The translations under genes and the position numbers were made by a program. Of a stretch of DNA of 64,000 bases, positions 58,368-64,000 are shown piece by piece. Origin of the DNA: Saposhnikovia divaricata. Lineage: Eukaryota; Streptophyta; Magnoliopsida; Apiales; Apiaceae. The DNA is taken from positions 103,290,501 through 103,354,500 of the forward strand of contig CM071598.1 of assembly GCA_036435485.1 (NCBI GenBank), written 5' to 3'. Positions within the stretch are counted from its first letter, which is position 1, and each line of letters opens with the position of its first letter. The notes under the pieces were generated by a model that ran no database searches, was not told the DNA's origin, and was given only the letters and a program-made list of their open reading frames with translations.

Positions 58368-59663
58368 CATTAGAACCTCTATAAATGAATATCATTAGGA
58401 CCAAAAATATATATTCATTTAAGGAGATTATTTATTTATCGATTAATGAATATTTTATTTATTTATCGATAAAGGAATATTTATTCATTTAGATATTATT
58501 TTTAGTTTTTTTTATAAATTTTTAATACATTTTATATTCAAATGTACTTAATATTTATTATGGATTTATAATATTTGTGTGATGTTTAATTACATTCATT
58601 TTTTTAATATTCTAAATTAGTTTTGCAGCAAGATTAGAACATTCTAGAAGTCGTGCATGCATTAGAGCAACTCCAACCCATCACTAAATCACTATAATAG
58701 TGATGGATATAGTGTCAAGCTCACTCCAATGCAACACTAAAATGATGACCCAAAATCACCAAATGAGTTTTGGGTCACCAAATTTGGTGACAAAAGTACA
58801 TTTGGTGATCCTTGGTCACCAAATTTGGTGACTTTCAAAATTTCAACAATACCCCTATATTTGTTAACAAAACAACTTTTTTCCATCTATGTCCTACTAT
58901 TTGTTCTTGTAATTTTTTTCCAACTTATTTGTTCTCATAATTTTAACTTTAAATTTTTATCAATTGAAACTTCTTTTCTTCTTAGCTCTTGTTAAATTTT
59001 TATCTATGTCCTACTATTTATTCCTAGCTCTTGTTAATTCTAAAATGTCGTAATTCTAAAATATCAATTTTCAACAAAATTTGGATATTGATTTTTTTTT
59101 ATAAATAATTTTTATATTAATAAATTTAATATTATGCGACCATAACATTACAATTTAAAATATAATAGATATTAATAATGTAAATTGAACAAAGTTAAAA
59201 TATTCTATTTATCGGTGAAAGATTCCTTTTAGTGTCAAGTATAGTGATCATGGGTTGGAGTGTATTTTGTGAATGATGTAATTTTGTCACCAAAATAGTG
59301 TCCCTAGGACACTATTTTAGTGTCTTGGGTTGGAGATGGTCTTACACAAAATTATGGATCAGATACATTTTGGCGGGGGAAAAACAATCAACTTTAGAAG
59401 CATTTTTCGAAAAAATATGATTTATTAATGTGTATGAAAAGTATTAATTGGATTAAATGTATTCATATATTTATATAAATATAAATATATTATTCGAAAT
59501 ATAGTAATTATTTATTTATATTTAAATAGGGCCTATAGAGATTTATTTATTTTTTTATTCGTTAATGCATTTAGCAAGGTTATTCATTAAGCCCATTTGT
59601 CCAAGTCGGGTCCGGAAAAAAATATTTATTTGTTTTGATTATTCATTTATCCAGGTTCTACTG
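58368..59663. mobile_element. Second Emigrant-like element, carrying a Tourist-like MITE
   Basis: The left end CATTAGAACCTCTATAAATG and the inverted right end CAGTAGAACCTGGATAAATG are flanked by TA at 58366-58367 and 59664-59665. There is no transposase. It is interrupted by the element at 58665-59341. Confidence 0.75.
58665..59341. mobile_element. Tourist-like (PIF/Harbinger) MITE
   Basis: Ends GAGCAACTCCAACCCATCAC and (inverted) GACCATCTCCAACCCAAGAC with TTA on both sides (58662-58664, 59342-59344), the 3-bp duplication of the PIF/Harbinger group. 677 bp, non-coding. Confidence 0.8.
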
Positions 59664-59809
59664 TACTCTTTTAAAGATCATTTATAATACTTGATTTATC
59701 AAATTCTATTTTTTTGAAATATCATAATTCTTGTCGGAATAAAAATTTGTTAATAATATGTAATACATAATTCGTGATTATCAGATTCTTTTCAACATCA
59801 TGAATTATA

Positions 59810-60407
59810 GACTAAATTGCAATTTGTAACCCTTTGGTTCGGACCAAAGTCAGTTTGGTACTCATAGTTTACATAATTGCAGTTTGCATCCCTAAGAATG
59901 TTTGGGCGTTGAAAATTGCACCACTTTCATGTATTTTTACCAAATTGTCCCTGATAATTTGGTAAATTCAGAATATTTAATTACATTTTGATCCCTAAAG
60001 TATGAAATGTTTCATACATGAACCCTTGAACAAAAAGTTTCGAATTTTCATAAAATTTTTCGATTTTTTTCTAATTTTTTTCGAATTTTTCCTAAATATT
60101 TTCGAATTTTTCCAAACGATGCACGGAAAAATTCGAAAAAAATTAGGAAAAATTTGAAAAAATTTATGAAAATTCGAAACTTTTTGTTCAAGGGTTCATG
60201 TATGGAACATTTCATATTTTAGGGATCAAAATGTAATTAAGTATTCTGAATTTACAAAATTATCCCTGAGTTTTTTGTAAAAATACACGAAAAGGGTGCA
60301 ATTTGCAGCGCCCAAACATTCTTAGGGATGCAAAGTGCAATTATGCAAACTATGAGTACCAAACTGACTTTGGTCCGAACCAAAGGGTTACAAATTGCAA
60401 TTTAGTC
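59810..60407. mobile_element. Foldback MITE, Mutator type, 9-bp duplication
   Basis: A 598-bp near-complete inverted repeat with ends GACTAAATTGCAATTTGTAA, meeting around 60115. A perfect 9-bp duplication TGAATTATA lies at 59801-59809 and 60408-60416. Confidence 0.9.
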
Positions 60408-60561
60408 TGAATTATACTATAAAATTTTTTTATTTCGACAAAAATTATAAACTTAAAATAATACTGTATTTATAAAATGAAAGTAGTTTATAGATAGTAA
60501 ATAAAAAATGGATATTTAAATATTTTTTTTTCCAAAGATAATTCAAACGGTACATTATTAA

Positions 60562-60777
60562 GGTGTTTGGGGTAACTTTTTTCCATAATAAGTCAACTTA
60601 TTTTAAGACAAAGTTAGAGATTCCTAACTTTCCAACTTATTTTCCAACTTATTTTTGCAACTTATTGAATCTCAAACATACATTAAATACTTGTATAAAA
60701 AAAAATTATCAAAATATAAAATTTTTACCCGAAAATAAGTCAATAAGTTCCTAAAAAAAGTTTTCCCAAACAGGCAC
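60562..60777. mobile_element. Possible hAT-type MITE
   Basis: The left end GGTGTTTGGGGTAACTTTTTT and the inverted right end TGCCTGTTTGGGAAAACTTTT are similar. No certain target duplication was found. Related in style to 22733-22953. Confidence 0.45.
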
Positions 60778-61262
60778 ATATATTTCAATGCTTAGAGAAT
60801 TCACATACCATCCCCATCCCCAACCCCAAAAACTTACTAAAAATAGTAAATCCCCAAATAAAAATAGTAAATCCCCAAAATTATCAAAAAGTTTCTACAT
60901 CCCATTCCCCATTTTCCATTCCCCTATCCCTATATTCTTTTTTATATTACTTTTTTCTCTCTCTCTTTCACTTACAATTTTAACTACCAAAACTCACCCA
61001 CTACAATTAAATATATTTAAAAGAGGAGAGAAATGATTTGGGATTCAAAATAGTAGTCCCCAAATATAGTGATTCAAAACTTGTCCCCAAAATTAATCCC
61101 TAAAATGGGGAATGGGATGGAAGCCTTTTTTTACATAAACGCTAAATATTTCCCCAAATATTTGGGGATAGGGTCTTGGATGTGGATGCTCTTAGTTTTT
61201 AATTATTTAAAGTACAATTATGCAAGTCTCCTTGCTTTCTTCGCATATAACGCGTTCCCTCT
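60778..61262 (+). promoter_or_regulatory. Promoter region of the importin beta gene
   Basis: The region between the last MITE and the CT-rich leader. It is C- and A-rich with CCCCAAA runs and no convincing ORF. The core promoter must lie here, but I see no single decisive TATA box. Confidence 0.35.
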
Positions 61263-61268
61263 CTCCCC

Positions 61269-61269
<1 letters not shown>

Positions 61270-61302
<33 letters not shown>
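61270..61302 (+). repeat. (CT)n tract in importin beta 5' leader
   Basis: An uninterrupted CT run of about 15 units, a common feature of plant 5' UTRs and core promoters. Confidence 0.85.
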
Positions 61303-61308
<6 letters not shown>

Positions 61309-61461
61309 AAAAAACGCCTCAACTCACTCTTACTACGTGCCCCCTTTTCTAGGGTTTCAAGCGCCGCTCTGCTTTTCCGGTTTATTTCTCCGACTTCATA
61401 TCACCGGAGCTCGTAATTCTCTATTCTCTCTTCTCCTTTTCCGAATTATTCCATATCGTAC

Positions 61462-62385
61462 ACGTAATTAGGGTTTCGTAACTGTCTCTTTAGCAATGGA
61501 TCTGTTAATTAATTATTCTCATTAAAAGTTATTTTGTAAATTGATCGTTCTTTTTAATTGATTTTATTGAATATGTTTGAATTAGTAGCTTGTTTTGCTT
61601 ATTCTATTATTGGGCTGTTTGACTACAGATGGTAGAGTATGTTAAGATAATTTTTTGATAGTTTGATGTGAATTTTGTCATTTTCGGAGCTTGATATGTT
61701 ATTGTTTCTGTTTAATTAAGTGAATATTGAAGCAGTTCTAATAATTGTGATGTCGGAGAAACTGTCGTTATGTGAATACTTTTTCCGAGTTCGTGTTTAT
61801 TGTGTAGTATAACGTGTCCGGATATGCAGGTGTCTGAACTAACTTCTGGCAATAGATCGCGTGATGCCAATTGTTATAAACGCTGTTGACGATAGTGTGA
61901 CTGAATGTAACAGATACCACATAGATGGAAGTGTCTTACATCTTTGAAAATCTTTATATGTAATTATTTCCAGCTAGTTGTTTAAATATTTACTTTTTGG
62001 CGGAACTAGTTAACATGTGCTTTGAATGGAGCATGAGTGAAAAGGTTAATTAGTTATATCACTACAGTTTTTAACCATGTGAATGAGGGAAATCAGAAAT
62101 ATTGATATATAGGGTTTAATTCTGTTGGGAATATAGTTTATAATTTTATTTTCTTTCAATTGTTTGCAAAGTAGATGGAAGATGTCTTGTTATTTGTTGA
62201 AATAAAATTAATATGCTGTCCTTTTATATTACATTTTCAATAATGTATCAAAAAATTAATTTGTTTAGTTGTGTTTCATATTATATGCATTATTTTGTTT
62301 TAGAAGCAGTAATCTTTATTATCCTTATGCTTATTTAAGTTTGGTCTGAAATTTCTGAACATGTGGGCTGTTTGATTTTCTCTAG
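61462..62385 (+). other. Probable 5' UTR intron of importin beta
   Basis: The donor is CACGTAATTAGGG near 61462 and the acceptor TTTTCTCTAG at about 62385, eight bases before the ATG. The sequence between is T-rich and lacks ORFs, as plant leader introns do. The exact donor is an inference. Confidence 0.55.
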
Positions 62386-62392
62386 ATAAATA

Positions 62393-64000
62393 ATGGCAAC
62401 GGAGGTTACCTTAATTCTATTAAATGCACAATCAGCGGATGGGACAGTTAGGAAGCAGGCAGAAGAGAACCTGAAGCAGTTTCAAGAGCAAAACCTTTCT
62501 AATTTTCTGTTGTCGCTAGCTGGAGAGCTTTCTAGTGATGAAAAACCTGTTGATAGCCGTAAATTAGCAGGTTTGATACTTAAAAATTCGTTGGATGCCA
62601 AGGAGCAGCATAGAAAGATTGAGCTTGTTCAGAGATGGCTGTCGCTTGATGTGGTTGTAAAGGAGCAGATCAAGACATGTTTGCTTAGGACGCTTTCTTC
62701 CCCTGTACCTGATGCGCGATCAACTGCATCACAAGTTATAGCCAAGGTTGCTGGCATTGAGCTTCCGCAGAAACATTGGCCTGAGTTGATAGTATCGCTG
62801 TTGGGGAACATACATCAGGTCCCTATTCATGTCAAGCAAGCCACTTTGGAAACACTTGGGTATTTGTGTGAAGAAGTATCTCCAGATGTTGTTGAGCAAG
62901 ATCAAGTAAATAAGATACTTACAGCCGTTGTTCAGGGGATGAATGCATCGGAAGGGAACAATGAGGTCAGGCTTGCTGCTACGAGAGCATTATATAATGC
63001 TCTTGGCTTTGCTCAGGCAAATTTTACCAATGATATGGAGCGTGATTATATTATGAGAGTTGTTTGTGAGGCAACTTTGTCTCCAGATGTTAAGATTCGA
63101 CAAGCAGCCTATGAGTGTTTGGTTTCCATTTCATCAACATATTACGAGAAATTAGCTCCTTACATTCAGGACATCTTTAACATCACGGCCAAGGCTGTAA
63201 GGGAAGATGAAGAGGCTGTTGCTCTTCAAGCAATGGAATTTTGGAGCTCGATATGTGATGAAGAGATTGATATTTTAGAAGATTATGGAGGCGATTTTAA
63301 TGGCGCAGACTCGGATATTCCTTGCTTTTATTTTATCAAGCAGGCACTTCCAGCTCTTGTGCCTATGTTGTTGGAAACTCTGCTTAAGCAAGAAGAAGAT
63401 CAAGACCAGGATGAAGGTGCCTGGAATCTCGCCATGGCTGGGGGAACCTGCCTTGGTTTGGTTGCACGGACAGTGGGAGATGATATTGTCCCTCTTGTCA
63501 TGCCATTCATTCAAGCAAATATAGCACACGACGACTGGAGACACAGAGAGGCAGCCACTTATGCATTTGGTTCAATCTTGGAGGGTCCTTCTCCTGACAA
63601 GTTAACTCCTATTGTCAATGTTGCTCTAAATTTCATGCTCACTGCATTAACAAAGGACCCAAACAACCATGTGAAGGACACAACTGCTTGGACACTTGGG
63701 AGAATATTCGAATTCCTTCATGGTTCAACTACGGAGACACCTATTATTAACCAGACTAACTGCCAGCAGATTATCATGGTGCTTTTCCAAAGCATGAAGG
63801 ACGTTCCAAATGTTGCAGAGAAAGCCTGCGGTGCTTTATATTTTCTTGCCCAGGGTTTTGAGGATGTGGGCTCCTCGTCTCCTTTGGGCCCATTTTTTCA
63901 AGAGATTGTTCAGGCCCTTTTAACTGTCTCCCACAGAGAAGACGCAGGGGAGTCTCGTTTAAGGACTGCTGCATATGAGACAATCAATGAAGTGGTGCGC
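62393..64000 (+). CDS. KPNB1: Importin subunit beta-1, N-terminal 536 aa (runs off the window)
   Basis: An uninterrupted frame from ATG 62393 to the last base. The protein starts MATEVTLILLNAQSADGTVR. The importin-beta N-terminal domain that binds Ran-GTP covers roughly residues 22-103 (RKQAEENLKQFQ ... LAGLILKNSLDA). A series of HEAT repeats follows. The acidic loop EEDQDQDEGAWNLAMAGG, near residue 335-350, corresponds to the acidic insert of HEAT 8 that contacts Ran and the importin-alpha IBB segment. The family is about 870 aa, so around 60% is present and the rest lies beyond the window. The protein carries importin alpha with NLS cargo through the nuclear pore. No intron interrupts the visible part and no damage is seen. 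Confidence 0.95.
   Translation, partial: MATEVTLILLNAQSADGTVRKQAEENLKQFQEQNLSNFLLSLAGELSSDEKPVDSRKLAGLILKNSLDAKEQHRKIELVQRWLSLDVVVKEQIKTCLLRTLSSPVPDARSTASQVIAKVAGIELPQKHWPELIVSLLGNIHQVPIHVKQATLETLGYLCEEVSPDVVEQDQVNKILTAVVQGMNASEGNNEVRLAATRALYNALGFAQANFTNDMERDYIMRVVCEATLSPDVKIRQAAYECLVSISSTYYEKLAPYIQDIFNITAKAVREDEEAVALQAMEFWSSICDEEIDILEDYGGDFNGADSDIPCFYFIKQALPALVPMLLETLLKQEEDQDQDEGAWNLAMAGGTCLGLVARTVGDDIVPLVMPFIQANIAHDDWRHREAATYAFGSILEGPSPDKLTPIVNVALNFMLTALTKDPNNHVKDTTAWTLGRIFEFLHGSTTETPIINQTNCQQIIMVLFQSMKDVPNVAEKACGALYFLAQGFEDVGSSSPLGPFFQEIVQALLTVSHREDAGESRLRTAAYETINEVVR

Noticed and set aside
61069..61471. ORFs of 83-115 aa over the CT repeat
   Set aside because: Ser/Leu-rich translation of the CT tract in the importin beta 5' leader; no codon-level support.

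Overview
This is a stretch of AT-rich nuclear DNA from a flowering plant. The evidence is genes with introns, Ty1/copia, Ty3/gypsy, Helitron, Mutator and MITE repeats, and plant-type gene families. The retrotransposon families look like those of asterid eudicots (carrot or aster relatives), but I cannot fix the family. Most of the window is transposable-element DNA. Only three genes look clearly intact: a Yippee-like zinc protein (8043-8700, +), a 3'-5' exonuclease with a Mut7-C domain (23708-27711, -, eight exons) and the start of importin beta-1 (62393 to the window edge, +). A fourth, small ORF (30053-30307, -) is plausible.

Layout. 1-1093 is the end of a long LTR. 1094-5457 is a wrecked extra ORF of a copia-type retrotransposon. 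6057-7252 is a Mutator-like element with a perfect 9-bp target duplication that carries a piece of a DUF1421 gene (a Pack-MULE). The Yippee gene follows. 10517-19111 is a nearly intact Sirevirus-type copia element (LTRs 1546 and 1585 bp, TSD TCCTC), inserted in a decayed PPR gene read on the minus strand. 20266-23491 holds Helitron-like ends, tandem tRNA-like repeats and a duplicated block. After the exonuclease gene come a tandemly duplicated DUF295 pseudogene, the small ORF, an Hsp70 (BiP-like) pseudogene split by a Stowaway MITE, a TRIM and an old gypsy-type LTR.

35002-55178 is a four-level nest. A short Helitron contains copia element 1 (35056-54843, TSD GGTTC). That contains copia element 2 (40425-52363, TSD AAGTG). 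That contains a 4-kb gypsy-type solo LTR (46685-50713, TSD GTTTG). Each retroelement junction is confirmed by a perfect 5-bp duplication. From 55.9 to 60.8 kb there is a dense field of MITEs: Emigrant/Lemi1-like, Tourist-like, Stowaway and two Mutator-type foldbacks with 9-bp duplications. The importin beta promoter and 5' UTR intron follow.

The most unusual signal is that several copia families here carry their own short, dispersed, often palindromic motif. In the Sirevirus the motif ACAGCAAGC / CAGCATGCTG occurs dozens of times in LTRs, leader, gag, integrase tail and 3' region. A related core (TTGCTGTCA) marks the 1.4-5.2 kb remnant. Copia elements 1 and 2 share a different leader motif (TACGCCACGTTAGG), and element 1 alone has a cluster of GTAACGCAG. 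A second unusual object is a poly(A)-tailed, TSD-flanked retroposon made of serial stem-loops in intron 7 of the exonuclease gene.
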